This document shows positions 1-9,374 of a stretch of DNA of 64,000 bases, piece after piece; the stretch's first letter is position 1, and every line of letters starts with the position of its first letter. Both the position numbers and the translations under genes were made by a program. The notes under the pieces were generated by a model, which had not been told where the DNA came from, did no database searches, and saw only the letters and a list, made by a program, of their open reading frames with translations. This DNA is from Kazachstania africana CBS 2517. Its lineage: Eukaryota; Ascomycota; Saccharomycetes; Saccharomycetales; Saccharomycetaceae. Where the stretch lies: assembly GCF_000304475.1 (NCBI RefSeq), contig NC_018946.1:248001-312000 (forward strand), written 5' to 3'.

Positions 1-2883
1 GGTCAAACAAAAGCTAAACCACTCATTCAGCCTCAATATTCTTCTCGCGATGGTGGATTCGCATTCTTCCTTTAACTGAGGACTTATGCCTGTCACAGCC
101 ATATTATCTTCTATCAGTCTCAGTTCTTCATCAGTTTGGACACCATTGATTATGAAGGGCAAATTAGAGGTTCCCAATGGCATTAGACAAATGGCGCACC
201 GTGGATATGGAGTCCCACAATGTGGACATGCATATCTGTGCTGCACTTTTTCCTCTATGCCACCTGAATTTAATCTTTTCTGATTAGTAGCATTTAAATT
301 CTGATTACTTCCGGAAGCTGCTATTGGGCTGTTAATGTTTTTCTTACAGTTTATACATTGCACATAAAGTTGTCTGGACTTGACTTTAATAGTCTTTTCA
401 CCAGTACTATTTATGGAGAGCTTTGTTCTCAAAATATCAAATTTTGCTCTCATTGAAAACAATTTCCAAGAATTTAGCATTGTTCTGTACGTCGCAACCC
501 ATTCCTCGACTCTTTGGTCCTGGAAATATCTGGGGCAACCAAATGATGAAATCAATGCTGCAGTTTGTACATCACTAGTCTTATGTACGTATGATTGTAA
601 TAAATTAATTCCACTAGGCGTAATACCCGTCAAAATCATTCCTTCTAATTCCCCATTGGCTATAACAGTAGAAGACGTTCTTTCTAAGAATCGAGTCAGA
701 TCCACGTCATTCAAAAACCTCAAAGCGACACCAAGCCTCTCTCTTAAAGAAATTGCTGGCTCATATAAAATATCCCACCAATCATTATCAGCAATAAATG
801 CAAAAATGACCCTCAAATAAGGATCTTCTAACTCTGATGACATCTTTCTACATTGTTGTCTCCATGCATTATTCCCAGGTTGATCTTTGTATGCCATATA
901 ACCTGCTATAGCTGTGGCAATTAATCGCAGTTTTTCCTTTTTGGCTGATCCTAGAATTTCAACCGCCTTTGGAATGTCACCAAAAAAAACTGCCCAGGCT
1001 GCTGCCTTTTCATAGTGACCATTCTTGATAATTAAATTATATTTCTCTTCGTAGTCAGTAGGTGATAAATCCCAACCTGATATGATTAAACAAAGCCTTC
1101 TCTGAATAATTTTTGGTGAATCAGAAAACTTTGACATCAGATTTTTATGACTGGAGCCACCTTTATTTCTCTTCCTCAGTCGTATAATCTTTTCCATTTC
1201 TTTATTTAACTGTTTATCAGATAATATAGTGTCTTCCCTGTATCGGTTTTGATTTGAAAATCCGTTCAGCCCATTCCAAATGCCCAAGATACCTTCGTAC
1301 CCTAGATCCAAGTCACCAGAAACCATAGTCCCGTCATCAACCGACGCTTTGGCAATCGCAATCCATCTCCATGTATTTCTGATGTACGTATTGTCTTGTA
1401 AAGCTTTTGACTTATCAATGGTTTCGACTGTGGTGATTGGGTCCAAACCATATCCCACTTTAGCTCTCATTCGCATAATCACACTAATATCTTTTTGTAA
1501 AAGTCTTTCTGGTTTCCAATATAGATTGAAGTCTGCATCTTCTTCTAAAAGATTGTGGGGATCCTCGTCTGCATCATAAAGAGGATCATTTTCACCATCA
1601 TCACTATGATGAAGGTGATTATGATGCTCATCAGCATAGTCCTCATCAGAAGTGAGACTGCTGTCCATTCTCATGTCATTTGGGGTATAATCATCTACTG
1701 CAGCAAGATCTTCGAAGGACAAATTTTTTAATCCCGTTGTAACATTTTGTGGGTTTGATTTTTCTTGCTTTTGATTAACTTCAAACTCATCGATTATAGG
1801 AACTTCCGAATTTGTGAGAAGTAGTGAATTATTGTAATTAAAAACCGCTTTGGAATAACTTTCAATAACTGGCATTCTATATACTGTACCTGAATGTCTC
1901 ATACAGATGAGACTTGTGGTATGCTTGCTTTTTGGAATATAATCAAATGTGGCCACTCTATCGAAAGTGGTAGTAATATCAAAGACTCTAGAAACAAAAA
2001 GGTTCTCATTCATGTTACCATAGTCATCAACATCAGTACAAGAGCCCAACCTCCATCTTTTGATAGTGTCTCCTCTATGAAGTGTAGCGAATTCCCCCTT
2101 GTGAATAGTCGACCAGCGAAAACATGAATTCATGTATTTTCTTGATGCAGCACCTGCTCCAACTAATTTTTCAAAAGTTAATAATGGTGTTGCAACACTC
2201 AAATCAGCACTTACTAGATGGCCCACTAATTTTCTTCTATCCCAAATTGCAAGTGTTCCATCATCTCCGTACGTACTAAATTGCCATTCATTGAAGGGAT
2301 TCAATTTAATGTCATAAGAAAGCCTTGTAGGATGTTGATAAACAGGATTTTTCACTCTTAAATCAATTTCTTTCAAAAACTTTGTACTTGCGACAATGAG
2401 ATTAATATCATTTAAGAATTTCAATGAAACGATTGATTCATTAACACAATATTCAAATGTCGTATTGACAATTTCTTCTCCTTGTTTCTGGTAATTAACG
2501 TCCCACACTTTTAAAGACGAGTCATGTCTTATTCTATCAAGTCCCATGGCAACCATTCCCACGTTGTTTATACCAATTGAATTAACACAACGTTGTTGTT
2601 TGGCTCTAACGCATAGTTCTTGCTCATTTTGGAAAATATCGAAAATTTTGACAAAACCTTCTCTTTCACCAATACCAACCATGCCAGGTACAGTCTCTGA
2701 ATAATCTAGACACGTTATATTTACGAAATCCTTCATAGTTTGAGTTTTTTCAATGGATTCATCGGATTCAATTTGTGGATTAACTTTATAGTGTGTAACT
2801 TCATCTCTTGTAGGATTCACTGAGAGGTAATCCAACCGTTGTGGGTCTTGTGACCATGTGGTTACCTTTTTAATGAGACCCAT
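1..2883 (-). CDS. SEA4: SEA complex subunit Sea4 (MIOS homolog), C-terminus off the left edge
   Basis: The reading frame is open from an ATG at 2883 to the left edge (961 codons seen). The protein starts MGLIKKVTTW and has an N-terminal WD40 propeller (about residues 50-420), an acidic His/Asp-rich linker, an alpha-solenoid, and a C-terminal zinc region with CxxC pairs (CINCK, ACPHCG, RCAIC) running into the RING-like end (LNEWFSFC) where the window stops. Sea4 belongs to the SEACAT/GATOR2 part of the vacuolar SEA complex, which relays amino-acid status to TORC1. The next gene, RTG3, lies in the same orientation, as YBL104C and YBL103C do in S. cerevisiae. The last roughly 70-80 residues are missing only because of the window edge. 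Identity is firm from protein similarity recalled plus synteny. Confidence 0.93.
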   Translation of the reverse strand, partial: MGLIKKVTTWSQDPQRLDYLSVNPTRDEVTHYKVNPQIESDESIEKTQTMKDFVNITCLDYSETVPGMVGIGEREGFVKIFDIFQNEQELCVRAKQQRCVNSIGINNVGMVAMGLDRIRHDSSLKVWDVNYQKQGEEIVNTTFEYCVNESIVSLKFLNDINLIVASTKFLKEIDLRVKNPVYQHPTRLSYDIKLNPFNEWQFSTYGDDGTLAIWDRRKLVGHLVSADLSVATPLLTFEKLVGAGAASRKYMNSCFRWSTIHKGEFATLHRGDTIKRWRLGSCTDVDDYGNMNENLFVSRVFDITTTFDRVATFDYIPKSKHTTSLICMRHSGTVYRMPVIESYSKAVFNYNNSLLLTNSEVPIIDEFEVNQKQEKSNPQNVTTGLKNLSFEDLAAVDDYTPNDMRMDSSLTSDEDYADEHHNHLHHSDDGENDPLYDADEDPHNLLEEDADFNLYWKPERLLQKDISVIMRMRAKVGYGLDPITTVETIDKSKALQDNTYIRNTWRWIAIAKASVDDGTMVSGDLDLGYEGILGIWNGLNGFSNQNRYREDTILSDKQLNKEMEKIIRLRKRNKGGSSHKNLMSKFSDSPKIIQRRLCLIISGWDLSPTDYEEKYNLIIKNGHYEKAAAWAVFFGDIPKAVEILGSAKKEKLRLIATAIAGYMAYKDQPGNNAWRQQCRKMSSELEDPYLRVIFAFIADNDWWDILYEPAISLRERLGVALRFLNDVDLTRFLERTSSTVIANGELEGMILTGITPSGINLLQSYVHKTSDVQTAALISSFGCPRYFQDQRVEEWVATYRTMLNSWKLFSMRAKFDILRTKLSINSTGEKTIKVKSRQLYVQCINCKKNINSPIAASGSNQNLNATNQKRLNSGGIEEKVQHRYACPHCGTPYPRCAICLMPLGTSNLPFIINGVQTDEELRLIEDNMAVTGISPQLKEECESTIARRILRLNEWFSFCLT

Positions 2884-3067
2884 GTCTATTCCACTCGGTG
2901 CTTTATACCTTTTATTGTGTATATTCAGATCTTGGTATATTTTCTTCAATTTAAAGATGGCCGTTTTAATGAAAAACCACTTTAAATTTTATAATGAGTG
3001 AAAGAATTGAAATATTATGAAGACTATATATATATGATGTTACGTATTCTATTTCCAAGATAGGGTT

Positions 3068-4234
3068 TCATGTATCAAATTCTAGAGTATGACTAGTTGG
3101 AGTTTCGTCATTGTTGTTAAACATTAGTTTGTCATCGGCTTGACCATGAAGAAAATGATCAAAGGCATAGTCATTACGAGCAAAAGTTCTTGTATCAATA
3201 ATTCTGGTACCATCGGGGATATCATTAAAATTGGATTCCATTTTCACGAAAGTTTCGTGTTGTGAAGTACCACGTTCCAATTCATCAATTTTTTCATTTA
3301 ACTTAGATCTTTTATCATCTTGGACAGTCATAACATTCAACAGGAACTGAATATATTCTACAGTTTTGTTCAGTATTATTCCTTTATTTGGTTTGACTTG
3401 TTTTCCACTTTCATTAAAACATAATAAAGTTGGTGGTACAAGGGATCCCAATTCTTTAATCTTTTGTTTTATTAGTTCTCTTCTCCTTCTTTCGACAGCA
3501 TTATGGAAATCTCTCTTACGCCTTAATCTTTCTTCATTAGATAAAGATGATTTGGGGGCACTTGCACTTTCAATATTAGTTACTGATAGATGTCTTGATT
3601 TCGGAGTGTTGTTTTGACCTCTTAGAGAGCCTGATCGTAGTACTGAATTTGAAGGAGACATGAAGGATCCCATTGAAGGAGTTAATAGTTCTGAATTTAG
3701 ACTGGAACTGATGGAAGATGAAATGTCGTCGAATGAAATTTCTGTATCATTTGGATGGAATAGAAGTTCTGGAGGCAAAGGTTCATTGAAGCTTTGTGAC
3801 AGTAAACTTGATGCTTCTGTATTTATTTGATCGTATGATATTGATTTGGTATTGTGTGGTGGATTTGTGAAGCTTTCATTAGTGAACATATCATCTAAAA
3901 ACGATGCCATTCCATTACCGGCAGTGGTAGTATTATTGTTATTATTGCTATTATTAGTACTATGCTGATGCTGCGGAGCAGAGCCGTAAGAGAGCCCATG
4001 TTCATTCATGTACGACAATTTTTCGTGTCTATTAGCAGGAATATCGTGACCATATGGAGATTCCATTTCATTTTTGACAGTGGTGCTTGAAAATGGAGCG
4101 AATTCAGTAGCAGCCAAGAATTCATTAGTTAAGACATTACTATGTCCTCCCATAGTTGTCATATGGCTGGATTCTGCAGAAAGTAGTTCCTCCAACAAAC
4201 GTTGATTTTCGTCTTTTGCGTCATTGGAATTCAT
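3068..4234 (-). CDS. RTG3: bHLH transcription factor Rtg3 (retrograde response)
   Basis: The protein is 388 aa. A basic helix-loop-helix domain occupies about residues 238-302; its basic segment has the E-box contacts H244, E248 and R252, followed by a loop with a PNKG segment and a second helix (ILNKTVEYIQFLL). The N-terminal two thirds are Ser/Asn/Thr-rich with a short poly-Asn run near residue 95, as expected of an activation and regulatory region. Rtg3 pairs with Rtg1 and binds R-box (GTCAC) sites to activate genes such as CIT2 when mitochondria fail. It sits next to SEA4 on the left and divergent from SFT2 on the right, the YBL103C position. It is shorter than S. cerevisiae Rtg3, which I recall as nearly 490 aa. 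Confidence 0.9.
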   Translation of the reverse strand: MNSNDAKDENQRLLEELLSAESSHMTTMGGHSNVLTNEFLAATEFAPFSSTTVKNEMESPYGHDIPANRHEKLSYMNEHGLSYGSAPQHQHSTNNSNNNNNTTTAGNGMASFLDDMFTNESFTNPPHNTKSISYDQINTEASSLLSQSFNEPLPPELLFHPNDTEISFDDISSSISSSLNSELLTPSMGSFMSPSNSVLRSGSLRGQNNTPKSRHLSVTNIESASAPKSSLSNEERLRRKRDFHNAVERRRRELIKQKIKELGSLVPPTLLCFNESGKQVKPNKGIILNKTVEYIQFLLNVMTVQDDKRSKLNEKIDELERGTSQHETFVKMESNFNDIPDGTRIIDTRTFARNDYAFDHFLHGQADDKLMFNNNDETPTSHTLEFDT

Positions 4235-4841
4235 CTTAGGATATACTCAGTGTGCGTTACAGTAATCTCACAGAACCAGACAATTTAGAGTGGTGATAGA
4301 GGCAGGGCTATGTATCTGTGAGAATAGGAAGAATATTAATATGGGGGGGAGATGTTTACAATGGATTCCCTGGGTATCAGCAGCTGCTCGAAGGTCTGTT
4401 AGTTACACAGTTCACGCCCGTTTGAGTTTCTCACGTATTCTTATATATACGTATGGCTAATCTCTCAATGAGGGTGATGGACGGGAAAAAAAACAGTTGC
4501 GAACTTACCGTGGATTGCCGAAGAAGAGTCATAGGCTGGCAGACAGACAACGTTCAGTGCAATTTTGAGTGTTAGCAGAGCTGGTTGTGTTGATGGGTTT
4601 CCAGCAGCAGCAACAGCACTTTAAAGTAGAAGATGAGATCCAACTCTCTGCCACGAAGCCATTGATTGTGACGTTTGGAACCTTCCACCGTCAATGGAGG
4701 AGAGCCCCATGCTGTGAAAGGCCGTGCACAGCGACCCCCGCGGTAAGGAAAACTAGAAGAACCACTCAGTGAGATATCTAATAAGGTGGTGTGGGTAGTG
4801 TTTTGTGGTGAGCATAGCTAAGAGTGTGGAACACTATCGCA
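4235..4841. other. Divergent promoter region RTG3/SFT2
   Basis: This 0.6-kb interval separates two divergent genes. It holds purine and pyrimidine runs and a CAG/CAA-rich stretch near 4600. The open frame at 4569-4772 has no recognisable protein character. I see no RNA gene or repeat. Confidence 0.5.
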
Positions 4842-5486
4842 ATGGCTGACTCGAACGACTCACAGATCAACCAGTTGAGAGAGTCTCTCAACAGATGGAG
4901 CACGAACAGAACCCAGGAACCACAATCCATCAATGAAAGTGCAAAGACAATGTTTGCATCCTGGGCGGATTCCATAAACGAAAGAGCCTCAGACATATAC
5001 CAAAGATTGCCAATGACGAGACAAGACCTAGTAGAAGATGCCGAACCTTCATGGTTCACTCTCTCCAGATCTGAAAGATTGTTACTCTTCATATGTTTCA
5101 TTCTGGGTTCGGCAGCATGTTTCACTCTTTGTGTCTTCTTATTCCCAGTGCTGGCTATAAACCCAAGAAAATTCGCATTACTATGGACAATGGGTTCGCT
5201 TCTATTCGTACTTGCATTTGGTGTCATGATGGGCCCAGTGGCTTATATCAAACATCTAACCTCCAAGGAACGAGTCCCCTTCACACTATTTTTCTTCTTT
5301 AGTTGCCTATTAACAATCTATTTCGCTGCATTTGCCAAGAGTACAGTACTTACTATCATATCTGCCGTATTGGAACTTATCGCTGTATTATACTATGCGG
5401 TGTCGTATTTCCCCATGGGTGCCGCGGGTCTAAGAATCATTAGTACAGTCGGTGTCAATACCGCCAGAGGTGTATTAAGAATATAG
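4842..5486 (+). CDS. SFT2: Golgi membrane protein Sft2 (t-SNARE-linked traffic)
   Basis: The protein is 214 aa from the ATG at 4842. The frame opens slightly upstream at 4824, but the family start is MADSNDSQIN. A soluble N-terminal part (residues 1-75) contains SWADSINERA and PMTRQDLVED. Four transmembrane segments follow between about residues 82 and 200, and the C-terminus ends ARGVLRI, the strongly conserved Sft2 end. Sft2 is a tetraspanning late-Golgi protein that works with the syntaxin Sed5 and overlaps with Got1 in endosome-to-Golgi fusion. It is divergent from RTG3 and convergent with ECM21, as in YBL102W. Confidence 0.95.
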   Translation: MADSNDSQINQLRESLNRWSTNRTQEPQSINESAKTMFASWADSINERASDIYQRLPMTRQDLVEDAEPSWFTLSRSERLLLFICFILGSAACFTLCVFLFPVLAINPRKFALLWTMGSLLFVLAFGVMMGPVAYIKHLTSKERVPFTLFFFFSCLLTIYFAAFAKSTVLTIISAVLELIAVLYYAVSYFPMGAAGLRIISTVGVNTARGVLRI

Positions 5487-5556
5487 ATATGTACATATTT
5501 TTCGTTACATAGTTGGTAAAAAAAACAACTAAATATTGTCGTTATGTCCTCTATTT

Positions 5557-8500
5557 CTAATTTGATATTGTATTGTATGCAGGCGGTTCTGAAGAAACAT
5601 CGTCACTTTCTCCTTCTTCTCCTTCTTCTCTACTGGGATTCAACGAATATCCTTTCTTAAATAGTCCATGCGACGGTTCATGTTCAGATAATACTCTATC
5701 CAAATTATTGTACAATGCGTTATTTCTTGGTTCACCAGGTTCATCCTCTTCGACTTGGGTCCTCATAGTCGACGTCACCGAATTTCTTATTCCATTTGCC
5801 ACTTCTGGTAAATCAGAATACATCGTTGCACTGACAGAGGTAGCTCTCGATAAATTTAGTTGTTGTATCGACAATGAATCCGGATCATATGACGCTACTA
5901 AGGTGGGCGACCCAATAGGCGACGCAGGAACTGACATGGCCTCCTCAAAAGTGGGCGGTGGTGTCATCATATCAATTTGCCCATGATGTGGATTTGTACT
6001 AGTTGTACTGTTGATTGCCATATTGTACGTTGGTAATTCCATATTACCACTATTACATAATTCAGAAACCAGGAAAATCGGCGTGTCAATCAATACTTCA
6101 TAATGTCTTAATTTTGACGACCCCTCTGAATCCGGCTTACTTATCCTTAACATTATTTCCAGCTTATGGCTCGCGTGAATGTTACTAAAATGAAGACTGT
6201 CAAAATAGAGTCCTCTTCTTGCATTCTTTAATTTTGTGAAAAATTTCACAGGTATACCTGAATTAGTCTTAATTTTGGTCTCTTTAACACCAGGTGGATA
6301 ATGTGGTACGTTAGAATTTCTTCTACCGCTCTCAGAATATCCATTTTTAACAGAATTTATTCCATTAGATAATAACCCAATTACCCCGGATTTACGACGT
6401 TGTGTCGATTTATCATTGACGGCATTTAAAGTGGATAAAGCTGAAGGATTTGTTATCGATGTATAAAAATCAATACCATAAGGTGGCACCATTTTGGCTG
6501 CTTTCCTATCCAATTCCTCATATTTGGGAAAGAATAAACTTGTCTCAAATGTTACAGGTTCTGTTATATCAATAGAATCCCTTTCTTCACTAGCTAAACT
6601 ATAGGAAATTAAATTATCATTATTCGTATTGCCAACAATGATTTCTTTCAATGCCTTGGAACCTTTCTCTTTGGTTCTTATTTCTAATAAGTTCAAGCAA
6701 CGTTCTTTACGTTTCTTTGCATTAAATTCCAAGTAGTAAGGATTATATGGATCCTTGGAAACAAAATCAATCTCTTCATATTCGTATTCATAATTTTTAC
6801 TCACTAAAGTCACCTTTTCAGTAATGCTTACCCTAACTCTCTTGATACATATGTTCTTCATTAAGGGAGCTAGCTTAATCTTGATGGGAACGTAGTTATT
6901 CAGAGAAACGTACTTTTGTGCAAATGATATTTCGTAAGATAATGCATCTGTCCAAACTCTATTAATATAAATTGGTTTATTTGCAGTCGATATTGAAATA
7001 GGAGGCGGTGTTCGAACAATGTTGATTGGATGTTCTAGGAAGATCATATTATGTGGTTTTAATTTTGATAAATCTGTCACATCATTGTTCTTAGTTGGCG
7101 AAAGGTGTAAATGCTTCGTAACCTTTTTCAGAAAGGATTTATTACCTAGTTCATCAGTTAAACTTAATCTTCTGATATGACTCTTATCAGATAGAGAGTC
7201 TTCCGCTTCTGTCTTAACCAAAGAACTTGTCGAGAGATTCTTTTCGTTATTCTCAAATTGATTATTGTTATTTCCTGCAATAATAGTACCTATTTTCAAT
7301 TTATAAATCACTCTGGCAGAGGGAAAATAAATGGATTCAGGAATTGCGTTTGGAAAAATTATGGGGATGATAAAAATATAAACACCCGGTTTCATACTGT
7401 TTGATTCACTCTTATTGATTTTATTGAAGAGAAGTTCTTTCGTTTTAGTATTATCTATGTACTCTCTCTCTTCAACTGGTAAATTCTTAAATAATCTTCC
7501 TTCTATGTTATTTCTATTATTTTCTATGATATGCCTGTCAGTCACATTGACATTCGATGGAATATAAAGATTATAATTTTCACTATTTAATGACCAGGAC
7601 ATCGAACCTGCATTATAAAATTCTTCTGTGAAATCTTTGGTTGGAGGGACACCATTACTCCAAAAGACTCTAACTTTTGAACTTAATTCAACTTTAATTT
7701 CAGAGAAAGTAGTTGTCTGTTGTAATGATAGAATGACTGCAACGGTATAGGGAACCATTGTATTATTATCAACTTCAAATGACTCATCATTCGTTTCATC
7801 TTGTGTCGCTATATCCAGTGCAGAGGAACGAATGGAACTATCAATATGTGTTTCGAGGCTTCTTCGAGCTGTGCTGTTGTTATTATTGTTATTATTATTA
7901 TTATTATTATTATTAGTAGTAGTAGTAGTATTATTATTATTATTATTACTGTTTGAACCTTCGTCATTATCATCATTCAGGAGATCGGTTTCGAGATTAT
8001 TATCCCCCTCGGTTAACCCATTCAATCTCATCAAATATTCATCATCATTCAATGATGAAGTTGGTAGAAAGATACTGTCACCTGTCGTTGCAACCATAAT
8101 CTTATTCCCATTCTGTTTGTCATGAGATAAAGTCTTTGGATCCAAGAAACCTCTATCTTTCAAATATTGCCCCAAGAATTCCTCGCTGTCAAAGGCATTT
8201 TCTTCAGTGGGAGGCTCATCACTGAGATGACTAGAGTTATTCGTATTAGCCTCATTGTGCATAATTGGCGTAGTACTGTGTCGCCTCAATGAAGTATCAG
8301 CGTGAGGATGCTCTGCGGGCAGTGATACGTTAGTTGAATGACGCTGTAATTTAGTTGTTCCGTAATCTATACTCTTGTATCTCCTTAAGTTAGGAGGCTG
8401 GGACTCGTTCTCACTGGGACCTGATAGTAATTGTGCTAGCGTACTTCTTATTGTGGAGGTACCTCTTCTGTTGGTATGACTATTCAGGGCGCTCTTTGGT

Positions 8501-8562
8501 ATTTTCTTTGATTGTTGTCTGGTAATACTTGAACCACTGTTGCTGTTACCGGCGGAACTCAT
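5557..8562 (-). CDS. ECM21: Arrestin-related trafficking adaptor Ecm21 (Art2)
   Basis: The protein is 1001 aa. An arrestin-like fold is spread over the middle (about residues 270-800), interrupted by long Asn/Ser-rich inserts. Near the C-terminus are Rsp5-binding motifs: PPAY twelve to seven residues from the end, and the weaker PPTF and LPTY motifs upstream. Art2 recruits the Rsp5 ubiquitin ligase to plasma-membrane transporters so that they are endocytosed. A run of Asn and Thr codons (plus-strand 7871-7950) makes a long poly-Asn/poly-Thr insert near residues 205-230. Synteny with SFT2 and ATP1 favours ECM21 (YBL101C) over its duplicate CSR2. Confidence 0.9.
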   Translation of the reverse strand: MSSAGNSNSGSSITRQQSKKIPKSALNSHTNRRGTSTIRSTLAQLLSGPSENESQPPNLRRYKSIDYGTTKLQRHSTNVSLPAEHPHADTSLRRHSTTPIMHNEANTNNSSHLSDEPPTEENAFDSEEFLGQYLKDRGFLDPKTLSHDKQNGNKIMVATTGDSIFLPTSSLNDDEYLMRLNGLTEGDNNLETDLLNDDNDEGSNSNNNNNNTTTTTNNNNNNNNNNNNNSTARRSLETHIDSSIRSSALDIATQDETNDESFEVDNNTMVPYTVAVILSLQQTTTFSEIKVELSSKVRVFWSNGVPPTKDFTEEFYNAGSMSWSLNSENYNLYIPSNVNVTDRHIIENNRNNIEGRLFKNLPVEEREYIDNTKTKELLFNKINKSESNSMKPGVYIFIIPIIFPNAIPESIYFPSARVIYKLKIGTIIAGNNNNQFENNEKNLSTSSLVKTEAEDSLSDKSHIRRLSLTDELGNKSFLKKVTKHLHLSPTKNNDVTDLSKLKPHNMIFLEHPINIVRTPPPISISTANKPIYINRVWTDALSYEISFAQKYVSLNNYVPIKIKLAPLMKNICIKRVRVSITEKVTLVSKNYEYEYEEIDFVSKDPYNPYYLEFNAKKRKERCLNLLEIRTKEKGSKALKEIIVGNTNNDNLISYSLASEERDSIDITEPVTFETSLFFPKYEELDRKAAKMVPPYGIDFYTSITNPSALSTLNAVNDKSTQRRKSGVIGLLSNGINSVKNGYSESGRRNSNVPHYPPGVKETKIKTNSGIPVKFFTKLKNARRGLYFDSLHFSNIHASHKLEIMLRISKPDSEGSSKLRHYEVLIDTPIFLVSELCNSGNMELPTYNMAINSTTSTNPHHGQIDMMTPPPTFEEAMSVPASPIGSPTLVASYDPDSLSIQQLNLSRATSVSATMYSDLPEVANGIRNSVTSTMRTQVEEDEPGEPRNNALYNNLDRVLSEHEPSHGLFKKGYSLNPSREEGEEGESDDVSSEPPAYNTISN
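7871..7950. repeat. Trinucleotide repeat inside ECM21 (poly-Asn/poly-Thr)
   Basis: On the plus strand this is a nearly pure TTA/TTG run broken by a block of AGT units. On the coding strand it gives AAT and ACT codons, hence an Asn-Thr-Asn homopolymer insert. It is probably length-polymorphic between strains. Confidence 0.85.
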
Positions 8563-8607
8563 CTGTGGAAAGGGAGGTTATATGTTGAGGATTGCTGACT
8601 GTGTATG

Positions 8608-8630
<23 letters not shown>
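8608..8630. repeat. TA dinucleotide microsatellite
   Basis: An uninterrupted run of alternating T and A lies about 45 bp upstream of the ECM21 start and is followed by short TATG repeats. Confidence 0.9.
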
Positions 8631-8639
<9 letters not shown>

Positions 8640-9043
8640 ACACACTGGGGATTCGAGTTACTCATAAATACTTAAATAATACATGCTGCTATCCTGAGAA
8701 AAAAGCATCAATTGTATCGGAGTCCTCTGTGTGTCTGGGTGTGTTATTTGTATAAATTCGTTACAAACAAATGAAATTAGCCCATCTGACTGGTTGTGTA
8801 CAGTGTGAACAAGTGTAACTAACAATAACTACCGTTAATGTCTGTTTGAGAATGTATGACTATGAGGGCTACCAAAGATGATCGAGCAGCATATATATAC
8901 ACATATAATATACATAAATTAAAAATTACGCCATGGAGAGAAGCTTCTCGCGGAAAATTCGAAAATAGAAAAAAAAAAGTATTTCCCCCATTCGAACCCC
9001 GTCTGGTGCTATTTTTTGGGGAAAACATGCCATTTTCTTCTTT

Positions 9044-9050
9044 TTACCCG
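9044..9050. promoter_or_regulatory. Candidate Reb1 site (TTACCCG)
   Basis: Exact match to the Reb1 core, 325 bp upstream of ATP1 and 15 bp from the CCAAT box. Reb1 keeps promoters free of nucleosomes. The assignment is by motif only. Confidence 0.5.
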
Positions 9051-9064
9051 GCGGTTAAAATCCA

Positions 9065-9072
9065 ACCAATGA
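9065..9072 (-). promoter_or_regulatory. Candidate HAP2/3/4/5 CCAAT box of ATP1
   Basis: ACCAATGA on the plus strand reads TCATTGGT on the minus strand, an exact fit to TNATTGGT. It lies 303 bp upstream of ATP1. The HAP complex activates respiratory genes, so the site fits the gene. Confidence 0.55.
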
Positions 9073-9374
9073 CAATTTTTTCTTTTAGCAAAATTAATCT
9101 CTCAAGCAATTGAACCGCTGAAAAAAATTATAACTACTACTAACGGGAAAGGGAAGGGGGGTCTATCTCGATCTGAAGTTTAGAATTCTTCTATTTATAA
9201 AGACAGACAATTTATAACAGTTAGTTTCTCAATTTCACTCGAGCATTCCTAATTCAATTGTTGGATCTGATTAATTGAAAGTTCTTAATCGAGATATTTG
9301 GGTTCTTTCTGTACTATAAAAATAATTATATATTCAAGGGAAAATTAAAAAAAAAAAAGTAAAAGAATCAGAAG

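Larger units (their letters stand above)
8563..9374. other. Divergent promoter region ECM21/ATP1
   Basis: This 0.8-kb interval carries a TA dinucleotide run at 8608-8630, a Reb1-type TTACCCG at 9044, a HAP-type CCAAT box at 9065 and a poly-A tract just before the ATP1 ATG. The open frames here (for example 8856-9113) look non-coding. Confidence 0.55.

Noticed and set aside
4569..4772. 67-codon open frame before SFT2
   Set aside because: It contains a poly-Gln run from a CAG/CAA repeat and ends in random basic residues; it lies in a divergent promoter.
8990..9012. TTCGAACC, B-box-like, suggesting a tRNA gene
   Set aside because: The flanking bases cannot form a T-stem and no A box or acceptor stem is present.
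9138..9144. TACTAAC, the yeast intron branch-point sequence, upstream of ATP1
   Set aside because: No suitable GTATGT donor with transcript support lies nearby and ATP1 begins directly with a targeting peptide. Probably chance.
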